Positions 11,226 to 23,700 are shown, numbered from the stretch's first letter. The stretch is DNA of 64,000 nt from Balaenoptera acutorostrata (GCF_949987535.1 NC_080082.1:46910374-46974373), one strand, 5' to 3'. Notes: generated from the letters alone by a model not told the origin. A program made the numbers and translations.

Positions 11226-11709
11226 TCCTGTGGAGTTTCTAACTGGAACTGGTGGGGAAAACTTTTTTCCGCTGGGAAGGCAAGCTCAGAACTACCTGGG
11301 AGGAGCTGCCAGCCTTGTGGGGAGGCTGACACTGAGGGAAACAGGTCAGAGAGATAAAGATAAGAGGAAGTCCTGAGAGCTTTGAATCTCTGGTGCCAGA
11401 TACCCCTTCCCTCTCTGTGATCTAACATGAAAATACCTCCAAAATCCTGCCAATAAGTAACCACCCTGCTTTTTTCCTTTTAAAGCTTTCCAGAGTTGGT
11501 TTATATTTTTGGAAAGGAGAAAAAGCTTATAGGCTGTGCTGCATAGCCCAGTCTTGATTAAGTGTGTATATTTTTTGCTTTTACTTGTGCACATATATGA
11601 GTCATCTCTCTCCATAAGGGAAAAAATCATGTCTCCTGCTGCCCTCGCTTCTCTCTTGGCATTTAGCACAATCTTGGGCACCAAGTAGACACTCGCTAGA
11701 TACTTAGGC
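11226..11709. other. Single-copy sequence, no gene recognised
   Basis: The overlapping minus-strand frames at 11222-11464 and 11346-11684 have no domain I recognise. The end near 11640-11700 ('ttggcatttagcacaatctt', 'accaagtagacactcgctag') resembles the 3' end of an L2 element but is too decayed to assert. Confidence 0.4.
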
Positions 11710-11965
11710 CCGTAGAGCAGGGGTCCCCAATCCCCAAGCCATGGACTGGACCAGTACTAGCCCGCAGCCTGTTAGGAACCGGGCCGCACAGCAGGAGGTG
11801 AGCGGCGAGGGAGCGAGCGAAGCTTCATCTGCAGCTCCACTTCGCCCCCCATCGCTCGCATTACCGCCTGAACCATCCCACCACCCACCCTCCCCGTCTA
11901 TGGAAAAATTGTCTTCCACGAAACCGGTCCTTGGTGACAAAAAGTTGGGCACCGCTGCCGTAGAG
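11710..11965. mobile_element. Non-autonomous hAT-family DNA transposon with perfect 8-bp TSD
   Basis: The element proper is 11718-11957 (240 bp). Its left end CAGGGGTCCCCAA and the inverted right end CAGCGGTGCCCAA match at 11 of 13 positions, forming terminal inverted repeats. It is flanked by identical CCGTAGAG at 11710-11717 and 11958-11965, the 8-bp duplication expected of hAT transposition. Internal GC-rich sequence ('aaccgggccgcacagcagga' near 11777) is familiar from a dispersed mammalian hAT family, though I do not give a subfamily name. It encodes no transposase, so it would have been mobilised in trans. Frames read across it on both strands are artefacts. Confidence 0.9.
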
Positions 11966-13269
11966 TATGTTACAATGGGCTTGTAGGTCCAGTTGCAAAC
12001 AGGAAAATTCTAGATCATCTAGAGCTAGCCTAGTCACAAATGTGAAAGAATTGAGTCCCAGAGAATTATGGTTTTCTCAGTAAAGGTTGCTTAAAACAAA
12101 AGCCCATTTATCTGCCTGCAGAAGACATTTAATCAATTTACATGAGGGATTTCAAAATTAGTCAGACTGTAATGAACTATGAAATACTGATTAATGCATT
12201 TTTGCAATGTTTGATTAAAAACTTAACATGTATGCTAGCACATTTTTACTATTACAGCATTTAGATGTTAAAATTTTGTTTCTTACAATTACCAGAATAG
12301 AGATTCTGAAATGCACAACCAAAGTATGTTTCTGGTGAACAATATGTAAACAATCTTTCTACCAGGAAGTGTTTCTTGATGCTTGAAGAGGTGTTTCATT
12401 TTTGGAGAGTGGAGTGAAGTAGCCCATGGGGTACCTTCGGTATGGACCTGGTTAATAGCTATTAAATTATTTGCGAGTTCTCCAGAAACCACTAGGAAAG
12501 GAGGCAGCCCATCTCCCTCCCCAGCCCTCCCCTAACAATCAGGCATTCTCCAAGAGACAAAACAATCCTGATTTTAGGAAGGCAGAAGGGGGCAGAATTT
12601 TCTCATTCTTTTGGCTGGAATTTGAATTTAGCACTACTGGCCAAAATGTTTATTAGTTCCTCCCCCCACCCAGGGAATTAGCTGGCTATGAATTGGAAAG
12701 TTTCAAAAATCCTCTTGAACTTACAGAGGCCATGGTTTTAATCTTCTGAGGATGCATCCAAGGACTTTTGTGTCCATATATTTCATACTGAAGGCCAGTC
12801 TCTTTTATGTAACTAGAATGTCATTTCTCCTGGCAAGATCAACCAACCCAAAACATAGGGTGAAACTGGAGTCATGAAAGGGGAAAATGTTGACCTGCAA
12901 GAATCCAATCAATTAGAGTATGATCTTCCTAGTTTCAGTTACTTAACACAAATCCCACTTGCACACGTGCAGAAGACATCTAAACAGGTAAATTGACACA
13001 CGCCAAAATAAAGTGTTAAAAATTAGCCACTCAAGAATTTGGAGATGGAGTCCCACAGTGGGTTTCTAAGAGTACTAACACACTGAGCGTGGCCCCAGCC
13101 ATGAGATGATCTGACAAATGCTGGTTTTGAAAAGTACTTCAGAGGAAGTCCCATCGCCACCGAGGGTGCTAACTCCAAAACAGAAATACACAAATGCATT
13201 CACCTAGAGAAGAGGGAGAGGTCACATGTGTGAGCACGCATGTGAGTGAGTGTAGTGAAGAGAACATAC
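11966..13269. other. Single-copy sequence, no gene recognised
   Basis: Mostly AT-rich sequence without recognisable exons or repeats. The stretch 12110-12260 is rich in ATTAATGCAT/TTAAT motifs and reads like slowly evolving non-coding DNA. No frame longer than about 67 codons appears in this interval. Confidence 0.5.
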
Positions 13270-13860
13270 TTCATGATTATCACGAGCACAAGCAATTATC
13301 TCACATTTAGATTTTAAGACTCCCATAGAATTTTAAAAATCATTATTTTGCAGGATCGCCATTATTCTGATTCATTAGCAAGGCATACTTATTAGGATCT
13401 TAAAATAACCAGGATGCTGGACATGTAAAAACATGTTTCTTGCTGTCATGACAACTAAATAACAACAATAATGCTCACATCCGAATGACTACAGGGAACA
13501 CAGTTATTCTGCCTGAATATAGATAAGTTAATTATGGAATCATCAAAAGAACAACAGCTTTGTCAATGCAAAGATGATTCTAAAATAATCAATAATGACA
13601 ATCTTGTTTGGTAATTGGCTATTTGTTTCCAATATAGGATCTACATTTGGTCTGCATGAAAATTCAGCAGGCTGTTTAGCCAGTAGAAGAAAGAAAAAAA
13701 AGGAAAATCTTTCAGTTTAGGGCTGGTGGTTGTCAGTAGCAACAAATAATGGAAAATTGCCATCTGGCTTCTTTTTTTAAATGAGATTTGAATAATCAAT
13801 TTAATAATGGATAGAGCACTTGCTTACAGAAATAATCCATTGTCATCGCTGGGGGGGAAA
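13270..13860. promoter_or_regulatory. Candidate conserved non-coding element (enhancer-like)
   Basis: An AT-rich, repeat-free block with no long frame and a high density of homeodomain-like cores: TTAATTATGG near 13529, AATAATCAATAATG near 13584, GTAATTGG near 13611, AATCAATTTAATAATGG near 13794. It also contains GTCATGACA near 13446. This composition is typical of developmental enhancers in gene deserts. The claim rests on composition alone; alignment to other mammals would be needed to show constraint. Confidence 0.28.
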
Positions 13861-15299
13861 AAAACTTTGGCACAGAAGATAAAGCTCTGCAGTAGGACTG
13901 TAAGGTAAAGCAAATAAACATCTACTTACATGCCACAATTTTTATTTTCACTGCTGACTTCACATAAACTAGAGGATAACTCTTCCTTCTATATGCTTAG
14001 CTTTTCACATTCAGTGTTTAATAATCAGGACAAAATCTACAGAGCAATTGGTTTGCCATAGGCATTCAGCTCTACTGGGTCATAGAGAAGGAGACCCACA
14101 CAAATGGTTGATTCTTTTAGCACATTCTTCCCCCATCATCATGTGACATATAGTGGGAGAGACCTGATTTCAGTAGAACAGAGGAAATCAGAATGCATCT
14201 GGCTATGTTGTGTGCGTGTGCGTTTCCTCTACTGCACCAGAGGAAAAGACTATTTAGAAATAGAGAAAAAGAGAAGAGGGTGACACCAAGGTTCAGGGTG
14301 ACATTCATTTACATGATAAAAATGAAAATATCAGGGAAAGAAATTCCTACCCCAAGCGAAGCAGAAATGATGACACTGGAATATGGGACTTGTGTCATGT
14401 CATTATATTTTTTTTAATGAAATATGCATGTACAGTATCCCATTGGCCTCAAACGATCCTTGAATCTTTTACTAGAAAATTCACCATGTAGTTTGATAGA
14501 GAAATAAGGGATGAATTTCAGGCCCTGTCACTTTTTGGAAAGCAGCATTCAGGCTCCAAACAGCAGCATCTGGGGTCTACTGACATATATGACTAGAAGG
14601 CGGGGGCTTCTCATCACCTTCCTTTAAAGGTGCTTGAAAACTTGAGGGTATGAAGTAGGATTGCCCTGTTGAGCCCCCACCGCTGGTTGTTCTTTCCATG
14701 GAACACCTAATCCACTGGGGAAAGTTCTCTTTCATCCTGCATTGATCTTTATCCTTGGACTTTGTCATTCTATAATTTCTCCTCTGAGGTTCAGATCGTT
14801 TGCCTCTTTTCTCACAAAAGTCTCATCACTGTTCACCTCTGCCCCTCCCCCAAACTAATATATTTCTTATTTACTCCCTTGGGACCTCCAAGTGACTCAG
14901 CCCTTCCCTGGGTCAGGGTCCCATTGACTCCTTTCATTCATCAGGGAAGATATAGCTGTTTACTCTCATCCTGGAGATCCCTCTGGGACCCACGTTTTCA
15001 CCAAGCTTACTGGTGCTTCCTTGACCCAAGGCCCCTCTACCCCATTCCTGCCTTGGGCCACAAAGCATTTCGTAAGATCTCGGATCTCACTCACATCCTC
15101 TGCACATCTGTGCTGTACAACACCATCTTGACCCTCCTTCCATCCCCCCTGGGTCTTGTCCATCCCCCAGCCGGAGCCCCCCAGCAACCACACACATTTT
15201 CCCCATGCTTCCCAAGACTCACACCCTACTTCCTGGAAAGAGCAAAGACAGCAGGCACCTTCCCACAACTACCTGTCACCTGTACTCCATACAGGTGTC
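13861..15299. other. Single-copy sequence; longest frame of the window judged spurious
   Basis: From 14760 the sequence turns C/T-rich and leaves a 183-codon plus frame (14762-15313), the longest in the window. Its translation has no domain, no signal or membrane pattern I recognise, and is rich in P, S, L and T as expected from pyrimidine-rich DNA; a 100-codon minus frame lies inside it. I therefore do not call it a gene. 14200-14225 has a short GTGTGCGTGTGC run. Confidence 0.55.
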
Positions 15300-15405
15300 C
15301 CATCTCTACCTGAATTTCTGCTGTAAATTGGAAGACTTGGGAAAATTCCAAACACATTTTTATGTTCTTTTCACCACTAATAGAGTCAGTCCAAGCAGAA
15401 GCTCC
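15300..15405 (+). repeat. Copy A of a diverged ~105-bp duplicated segment
   Basis: This segment aligns with 16269-16372 at roughly 80% identity by eye. Both begin CCATCTCTRCCTGRATTTCTGCTGT, share CCAAACACATTTTTATGT in the middle, and continue with CACTAATRGASTCAGT. I do not recognise it as a named repeat. The two copies flank an MLT1 LTR, about 970 bp apart in the same orientation. Confidence 0.8.
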
Positions 15406-15714
15406 CATCCTCAGGAAAGAGGTGTTTTCCACCTTACTGGTTGAAATCTCTTACCCTTGTACTCCATCCCCTCTCTCACTCCTTCTCCAGATCTCTAAAT
15501 GTCCCCTCATCCCAGCAGCTTCAATCTCCTCCTTCCCTCTGGTTCCTTCTCCTGTCATACTCAGATTAATCCTGTCTTGAAAAGGAATAAAAATTCCCCC
15601 CTCGGCTCAGCAGCCTAGATGTCCAACGACCCACTGGATACTCAGGACAGGGGTCCAAGAGAGACACCTGCAGTTCACATGCCTCCCAGAACCTGAGAGC
15701 TCAGAGGACAGGTA
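15406..15714. other. Single-copy C/T-rich sequence
   Basis: Pyrimidine-rich sequence between the duplicated segment and the LTR. No exon or repeat recognised. Confidence 0.45.
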
Positions 15715-16060
15715 TATTAGTCTGCTAGGGCTGTCATAACAAAACACACAAACTGGGTGACTTAAACAACAGGTATTTATTTTCTCACAGTTCTGGAATC
15801 TGTAAGTTCAAGATCAAGGTGTTGGGAGGTTTGGTTTCTCCTGAGGCTTCTCTCCTCAGTTTGTAAGTGACAGTCTTCTCTCTTTGTCCTCACATGGTCT
15901 TTTCTCCACGTGCACACAGCCCTGGTGTCTCTTTGTTTGTTCAGATTTCCGCCTTTTATAAGGAAACCAGTCATATTGGATTAGGGCCCATGCTAATGAC
16001 CTCATTTTAAATTAATGACCTCTTTAAAGACACTGAGAGTTGGGGTAAGGAAGGATAATT
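15715..16060 (-). mobile_element. MLT1-type solo LTR (ERVL-MaLR), minus strand
   Basis: The forward sequence reads as the reverse complement of an MLT1 LTR: 'ctgctagggctgtcataaca' near 15722, 'ggtgacttaaacaacaggta' near 15755, 'ctcacagttctggaatctgt' near 15784, 'tggattagggcccatgctaa' near 15977 and 'tgacctcattttaaattaat' near 15997. These belong to an ancient non-coding retroviral-like LTR common to placental mammals. No internal gag or pol sequence adjoins it, so it is a solo LTR or fragment, decayed and inert as a virus. It might retain regulatory sites, which is not shown here. Confidence 0.88.
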
Positions 16061-16268
16061 GTTCCAGAAGAAACAAAATAAAAAGCCAAACTAATACAGT
16101 TTACTCAATTCGTATGCACTATGTCTAAAAACCAAAAACATTGGTTTAGAGAAAAGCAATTAGAAGTTCAAACCAGGTTTATTATAATGATCACTATAAT
16201 AACAACTATGATTTACTTGTTTATCAGAGATTCAATGAACACGTTACAGTTATCATTTCATGAAAGTA
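16061..16268. other. Single-copy stretch
   Basis: A-rich then AT-rich sequence. It contains 'ccaaactaatac' near 16086, which resembles the end of an MLT1 LTR in the opposite orientation and may be a scrap of a second element. Confidence 0.35.
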
Positions 16269-16372
16269 CCATCTCTGCCTGGATTTCTGCTGTGACACAG
16301 AAGATAGGAACACCCCAAACACATTTTTATGTCCTCATCAGCACTAATGGACTCAGTTCAAGCCACAGCTTT
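16269..16372 (+). repeat. Copy B of a diverged ~105-bp duplicated segment
   Basis: Partner of 15300-15405; see that entry for the aligned blocks. The copies differ by substitutions and a short indel near 16307, so the duplication is old. Confidence 0.8.
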
Positions 16373-19162
16373 TACTTAACTAAGTGACTTAGCATGACAA
16401 TGGAAATACAAGCAGGTCTCTGTGCTTGAAGTGTGCTTGTGGTTCTTTCCAAATTTAGAGTACTATCTCTGTGCTACTTTCCCTGCCCCATGAGCATGTG
16501 ACTCTGCCCTATCACTGACGTTCTTGGTGGGCACTCAGGGAACTATTAATCCTGGTAGCCACATTTGCAAGTCTGTTCAGGCTTGTAACATGTGAACTGG
16601 CTTGCTAGGTGTTTGACCTGGGATATCAGTTGCTAACAGGTCTAACATGAAGTAATCTTCCATAAGAAGATTACTCCCACAAGCATAAAATATTGGCCAT
16701 TGCATATAAGGGTAATTTTTTTGCTCTATTCAGGCAAGAAAGCCCTTATTAAAGGAGTCTTTTCTATATTTAAAAAGGGATCCTCTCTGCCTCAGAGACT
16801 CCAGCTTATAGAAGCTGCTTGTACAATGGTAAACCCATCAACCCGGCAGTAATGAACAGATTGATAGCGTTTTGCTGGAGGTAAGGTCTGGACATTGCTC
16901 TTATTTGGTGATTTTACTTGAGGGCATGATCAACTTTCAAGCCTCGGCTCTATCGACCTCTTTGGAAAAATCTAAAACCTACTCTACATGAAGCAGGAAA
17001 GGCATTCCCTGAGGATGGGGTGGTGACCAGCACCTCTTCTCAAAAAGACAAATGCAGAATTGTGCAGGAAAGAAAGGCACAAACACGCTGTGATTCGGCA
17101 AGGAGAGGGTGATTGACTCAAGATGGGGTGATAAAGATCAATTGCCGTGGCTTGGAGTTATGACACCAACAAAGTTACAATGACATTAGCACAAAGAGAG
17201 AGACACAAATCCATTACAAAGATACAATCAAATATTCAAAAAAGCCTGGCATGCTCATTACTTGTTCATGCTAATACAAGTATATTAAGAAATCTAAACA
17301 GTGTTAGCGCTCAATCACTCACAAACCAAATGAGGTTTTGCATTTATCAGACCCCAGTCATCAGGGCCCAGTATAGCTGTACAAAGGTGGTAACGTGACA
17401 TAACTGGAGATATTTATATCAGCCTACACGGACTGAGAGATACACCAGGATTTATTAAGCTGAGTAGTGCCGTCACATTCAGCAGAGCAATGAAAGAAAT
17501 AACTGTGCAGAAGTCATTTCCCCAGACAATAAGATTTACCTTTGCAATCTCTTAAAGATGTTGTATCTGTTTCCAAAGGGTCGCTGGCAGCATTTCCGAC
17601 CTTAATAAACTATTTACAGATTAACTTTTTCAACAAAGGATGGGGTGCCCAAAAGTAGGTTCCATCTTTGAGAGCTAGCGACAGTGACAGTCTCCCAGCC
17701 TTTCTTTCCCTGATGACTCTGAGCACAGCCAAGCATATTCCATCTTCTCAGGGAGCGCTGTCTTTTATTGAGTGACATGACCTCAATTTCCAATAAAGAG
17801 AAGTCCCGTTCAGGACACCCCCGTAGTGCTCAAGCACATGGATTTGGGGGAGGCTGAGAGGACATTTAATAAGATACATGAGTTTTACAGTGAGGAACAC
17901 AGTATGAAACACAACAGAATATTCTTGAAAACGGATCTATCTTCAACATGAGAGTTTTATCACAAGTTTTGCTCTCTTCCTCCTTCTAGAAGATTTCTGC
18001 CACCCTGACTTCTAAGATAATCCTCTCTTTCTCCAGCTTTTCTGCCCGCTTCGGTGACTCCTGCTTCCCAGGTCCTTAATGTGAGTGTCGCCTACATTTC
18101 TACTCTTTACTTTGACTCTTGTCTCTTCACTCTCCTTGGCTGAACTCATCTGTGCCCACAGCTTCCAGGTACTTACACTCTGGAAATTCTCAAAATTACA
18201 TCTCTAGCCCAAACCTTTCTCTGGAATCTGGGAGCCTCTGACCTGACCTTGCACCTCAGCTCAACACCAGGCAGCCTGAAGCCCAGAGTCTCACAGACAG
18301 TCACCTGTGAAGCATCTGCATCCCTTCCATCTGCCTCCCGGGAAATGCCCCACTGCAGGTCCTCAGCCGCTTTCTCATCCACTGCTGCAATCACATTCCG
18401 TCTCTCCCGCCCCCAGGATGGTCTTGCTGAAACGTATCTTGGATCCTGTCACTGTCTCTGCCCAAATGGCTGTGAGTGGCCTACAGAGTACACACAGGCC
18501 TCCGTGCTCTCGGGAGGCATGTGCCCTCGCTGAGGTTTAGGCATTTGCAGGAAGGCTATGTTATGACTGCATTACCATCCCCCACCAGTGGTCCATTCAC
18601 CAGCATTCTTCTTGCATACCCGTGCGTCCAATGCCTGGACAGCCTTCTTTCCATTGTCTAGCTCAAAATCATGTCTTGGGGGAACAGCTCGAATCAGCCA
18701 CCCCTCTCCCATGGGGCTCCTTGGGCCCATGCCATCCTCCTGATGCCTCCCAGTGAGATGTTTCTGTGACTCCGGCTGAGTCCCAGAACAAGCTGCTAAA
18801 TGCCTTGCCCTGGCACCATGAGCCCCTCATCCCAGCAGCCCAGGCCCAGCCTGATTCCTGGCTCACAGCAGATGCTGCCCTACTCATTGCAAAATGTCTT
18901 CTTTTCCTCTGTTTCTCTTCAGTGTGCAATGGCCAGAATTGGGATCAAAAGTCTAACAGTTAGGTCATGCCTTGTGCCAGGTAGAAGAGAGAACTCTTTC
19001 CCAATAATCCATGCCATAATCAATGCAGGTCATCTGAAGGGCTCTATGGTACTGTGCTGATCCAAAGACACTCCAAAAGACACATGAAAAGGATATCCTG
19101 CTGCTGCCCCTGGCAGTTTGGGGTCTAACTGGACAGTGCTAAGAAGTGGTTTCAAGGGACAT
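16373..19162. other. Single-copy sequence, no gene recognised
   Basis: No exon or secure repeat. The stretch 17040-17660 is AT-rich, repeat-free and has motifs such as CAATAAGATTTACC and CTTAATAAACTATTTAC that suggest conserved non-coding DNA. Near 18180-18530 the text 'ggatcctgtcactgtctctg' and neighbours faintly resemble an L2 LINE body, too decayed to call. Overlapping frames on both strands between 18173 and 19060 come from C-rich sequence and have no domain. Confidence 0.5.
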
Positions 19163-19347
19163 AAAAATCAGCAGGTGGGAATTCCCTGGTGATCCAGTGG
19201 TTAGGACTCCACCCTTCCACTGCAGGAGTTCTGGGTTCGATCCCTGGTTGGGGAACTAAGATCCTGCAAGCTGTACAGTCCAAAAAATAATAATAATATT
19301 AATTAATTAATTGTAGGCTGTAACTTTAAAAAGAAAAATCAGCAGGT
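19163..19347 (+). mobile_element. CHR-type SINE, short form, with 14-bp TSD
   Basis: Perfect 14-bp flanking repeats AAAAATCAGCAGGT at 19163-19176 and 19334-19347 define the insertion. The body begins GGGAATTCCCTGGTGATCCAGTGG with A-box-like TCCAGTGGTTAGGACTC and B box GGTTCGATCCC near 19235. It is a shorter relative of the longer CHR copies in this window (about 157 bp including an A/T-rich tail with AATAATAAT and TTAATTAATTAA). No coding function. Confidence 0.94.
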
Positions 19348-19379
19348 TCCAGCACGGTCCAGTAGAAAACTACCTGCTG

Positions 19380-19505
19380 GAATAAAGTTTGAGGCGCTAT
19401 GGGTCAGAATGCTGGTTCCACCCTACCAGGTGTGTGCCCTGGATCTCTGGCTTCAGTGTCCTCACCTGAACGTGTCTTCCAGGCGAGAACACTAGCATTG
19501 ACCCC
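19380..19505 (+). mobile_element. MIR SINE fragment
   Basis: Decayed MIR text: 'ggtcagaatgctggttccac' near 19401, 'gtgtgccctggatctctggc' near 19432 and 'cttcagtgtcctcacctgaa' near 19451. Forward orientation. Confidence 0.6.
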
Positions 19506-19630
19506 ATAGACGTTGTTGGAAAGTAAGCCCCACATGGGTTGGAAGATTGTCTCCCCCATTCACTGGTGTATCCCCGATGCCTGGCACTTAGAGGGCACTC
19601 AGCACATATTTAGGATGGAAGGAATCAGAG
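19506..19630 (+). mobile_element. L2 LINE 3' end
   Basis: The sequence 'cactggtgtatccccgatgc', 'ctggcacttagagggcactc' and 'agcacatatttaggatggaa' near 19560-19620 is the familiar 3' terminus of L2, an extinct mammalian LINE. Only the terminal ~120 bp is present. Confidence 0.8.
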
Positions 19631-20737
19631 AATGAGAAGATGATGAACACTATAATATAGAAACAAGGAAACTTTTAGGGAGAGATGACTCCTAAGATGA
19701 ACCTTAAAGGAAGTTTGAAATGTAATGTGAGTTTTGTATTTTTGCATCCACGCTCAAAGAAACCAACACTTTTTCCATTTTCTAGTTCGTATGCTGCCTG
19801 CAGTATACAGTGACTCAATGTTTTCCCCTCTGTCTTTTCATCTGTGCAGGGGACGATCCTTCTGTATTCCCAAGGGGGCCGCTTGCACTTTTCTCTATTA
19901 AAGGTCATCAGCAGCAACTTCTCCTTCTCTAACACACTTACCAGGCTTCTTCTACACCCCACGCCCCTCTCTGAAGGAGTGCACTGCCCTGCCTGTGAGA
20001 ATATGCTCCAGATGCCCTGTGTCCAGGGTGACGTCACCTAATTCAAACAAGTGGAGGAAAAGGGAAGAATGGGCTAGAGACTATTGTCTATTAGAATAGA
20101 AAGCTACCAACTAGAAACCAACAGAATGATGTCCACTTGAGCTCTTCCTGGGCCTATGATTTTCTACCAGCTCATTCACCAAATATTTAATGAATGTCAG
20201 TGAACAATACAGAAAGGCCCTCTGTTTGAGGAACTCATAATGTTTGTAAGCAGAGTATCAATCAAGCATTCCACTTAAATAAAAGAAATAAAACCAGACT
20301 GTAAAGCCTGGTTCAGATGTCATCTCCTTGGAGAACCTCTTCTTCGTATCTCATGGGAAGGGAAACTATAGACAAGCCCAAGCTGAATTTTGTCAACTTA
20401 AGAGTCAAAGGACAGGATCAATGTGGTTTCCTATGATCAATACTCCAGCACAGGCCTTACAATGCATTCCCCAACATACAGGAGAGGCTCTATTCTTTAA
20501 AGCTCTAGGATAATTTCCTCTTTGAGGCCTTACCACTTCTTTCTGGCATTATCAAACCTTTGCAAAATCAGCTGCTATTTCCCAGTATCTTTAATTTCAT
20601 CAGATAACCCCAAATTGACTGTTTGAACAACTTCCCAACTATAGAAGTTAAAGTGGAACTTTTTTAAAACTAAGATTACTCTTTTGATTTACTTATATTT
20701 TTTTAAACCTATTACCTCTTTGGGAGAAAGGGGTAGA
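19631..20737. other. Single-copy sequence, no gene recognised
   Basis: The 120-codon minus frame at 19675-20037 is opposed by a plus frame and has no domain. The text near 20300-20350 ('gcctggttcagatgtcatct') may be an L2 scrap. Nothing else recognised. Confidence 0.5.
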
Positions 20738-23700
20738 AAGCTTATTTAAAGAAATAATGGCTGAGAACTTCACAAACCTGTGGAAAGATTTAGACATCCA
20801 AGTTCATGAAACTAATAGCTTTCCCCAAAATCTCAAACCAAAAAGATCCTCTCTAAGACACATTATAATAAAACTGTCTAAAATCAAACAGAAAGAATTT
20901 TAAAAGCAGCAAGAGAAAAAAAGATTGATCTCATACAAGGGAACCTCCACAAGGCAACCAGTAGATTCGTCATCAGAGACCTTGGAAGCCAGGGATAATA
21001 CATTCAAAGTGCTGAAAGATTGAAACTGCCAGCCAAGAAAATTTTACCCAGTAAAGCTGTCTTTCAGAAATGAAGGTGAGATAAAGACTTTCCCTGATCA
21101 ACAAAAGCTGAGGGAATTCATCACCACTAAACAAGCCTTACAAGAAGTGCTGAAAGGAGTTCTTCAGGCTGAAATTAAAGGACACTAATTAGTAACATGA
21201 AAATATATAACACTGAGAAAGGAAAGCATATAGTCAGAATTCAGAATACTCTAATATTGTAATATGGTGGTGTGTTACCTACTTAACACTACTATAAATG
21301 TTAAAGGGCAAAAGTGTTGAAAATAGCCATAGCTACAAAAATGTGTTAATGAATACACAGTATGAAGAGATGAAAATTATGGGATGAAAGGATGATTCAA
21401 CATATGCAAATCAATTAATGTGATATGCCGTATTAATAAAATGAAAGAAAAATATGATTATCTCAATAGATGCAAAAAAAAAAAGCATTTGACAAAAAAC
21501 ATCATTTCATGGTAGAAACATTCAACACATAAGATATAGAAGGAACATATCTCAACACAATAAAGGCCAGATATGACAAAGCCAAATCATACTCAATGGT
21601 GAAAGCTTGAAAACTTTTCCTCTAAGATCAGAGATAAGATAAGGGTATCTATTCTCACCACTCCTATTCAACACAGTACTGGGAGTCCTAGCCAGAGCAA
21701 TGAGGCAAGAAAAATAAATTTGGCAGGAAAAAGGAAAATTGTCATTGTTTGCAGCTGATATGATCTTATATAGAAAGTCCTAAAGACTCCACCAAAAAAC
21801 TTTTAGAACTAATGAACAAATTCAGTAAAGTTACAGAATACAAGATTAACATACTGAAATCAGTTGTGTTTCTATATGCTAACAAAACATCTGAAAAAGA
21901 AATAAAGAAAATAATCCTGTTCACAATAGCATCAAAAACAATAAAATACTTAGGAATAAATTTAATCAAGGTGGTAAAATTCTGTACACTGAAAACTACA
22001 AGATGTTGATGAAAAAAATTGAAGAAGACACAAACAATAGGAAAGACACCCCATGTTCATGGATCAGAAGAATTAATATTGTTAAAATATCTGTACTACC
22101 CAAAGTCATCTATAGATTCAATGCAATCCTTATCAAAATTCTGATGGTATTTTTTCACAAAAATAAACAGTCTTAAAATTTGTATGGAACCACAAAATAC
22201 CCCAAATAGCCAAAGCAATTCTGAGAAAGAACAAAACTAGAGGCATCATATTTCCTGACTTCAAACTATACTACAAAGCTATAGTAATCAAGCAGTATGG
22301 TTGTGGCATAAAAATAGAACCATGGACCTATGAAACAGAATCAAGAGCCCAGAAATACCCACACATGTACAGTCAACTAATAGTTGACAAGGGAACCAAG
22401 AATACTCAGTGGAGAAAGGATAGTCTCTTTAATAAGTGGTGCTGGGAAAATTGGATAATCACATGCAGAAGAATGCAGTTGAACCCTGACCTTACACCAT
22501 TCACAAAAAATCAATTTGAAATGAATTCAAGAGTTAAACATAAGAACTGGAACATAAAACTCCTAGAAGAAAACATAGAGGGAAGCCTCCTTGACATTGA
22601 TCTTGGCAACATTTTACTGGATAGGACACCAAAAGCACAAGCAACAAAAGCAAAAATTAGTAAGTGAGATTACATTAAATTAAGAAGCTTCTGTACAGCA
22701 GAAGAAATTATCAACAAGAAGAAAAGGCAATCTATGGAATGGGATCAAATATTTGCAAATCATCTGATAAGGGGTTAATATCCAAAATATATAAAGATCT
22801 CATATAATTTAACAGCAAAAAAATCTCATTAAAAAATGGGCAGAGGAACTGAATAGACATGTTTCCATAGAAGACATTCAAATGGCCAACAGGTAGATGC
22901 AAATGTGCTCAACTTACTAATCATTAGAGATATGCAAATCAAAACCACAGTGAGATATCACCTCACACCTGTTAGAATGTCTATTATCAAAATGACAAGG
23001 AATAACCAGTGTTGGTGAAGATGTGGAGAAAGGGAATCCTAGTATATTGCTGGTAGGAATGTAAATATAAATTCTTTTCCATGTGGAAAACACTATGGAA
23101 GTTCCTCAAAAAAATTAAAAATAGAACTACCACATGATCCAGCATTCCCAGTCCTGGGTACATAACCAAAGGAAATTAAAACAGGATCTCGAGGAGATAC
23201 CCACATCCCTATGTTCACTGCAGCATTATTCACAATAGCCAAGATATGAAAATGACCTAAATGTCTGTCAACAAATGAATGGAATATATATATATAAAAT
23301 AAAATATTCTTCAGCCATGAGAAAGAAGGAAATTCTGCCATTTGCATCAGCATGGATGAATCTTGAGGGCATTATCTTCAGGGATATAAGTCAGAGAAAG
23401 ACAAATACTGTATGATATCACTTACATGCGGAATCTAAAAAATCCAATCTCATAGAAACAGAGAGTAGAGTGGTGGTTACCTGGGGCTAAAGGGTGGGGG
23501 AAATGGGGAGATATTGGTCAAAGTGTACAAATATCTGATTATAAGATGAATAAGTTCTGGAAATCTAATGTACAGCATGGTGATTATAGCTAGTAATACT
23601 GTTTTATTTACTTTAAAGTTGCTAAGAGAATAAATCATGCATGTTCTCATCATGAAAAGAAAGGATATGGTAAAAGATATGTGACTTGATGGAGGTGTTA

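Noticed and set aside
14762..15313. 183-codon plus frame, longest in the window
   Set aside because: Lies in pyrimidine-rich DNA, has no domain, contains an opposing 100-codon frame, and has no splice or promoter context.
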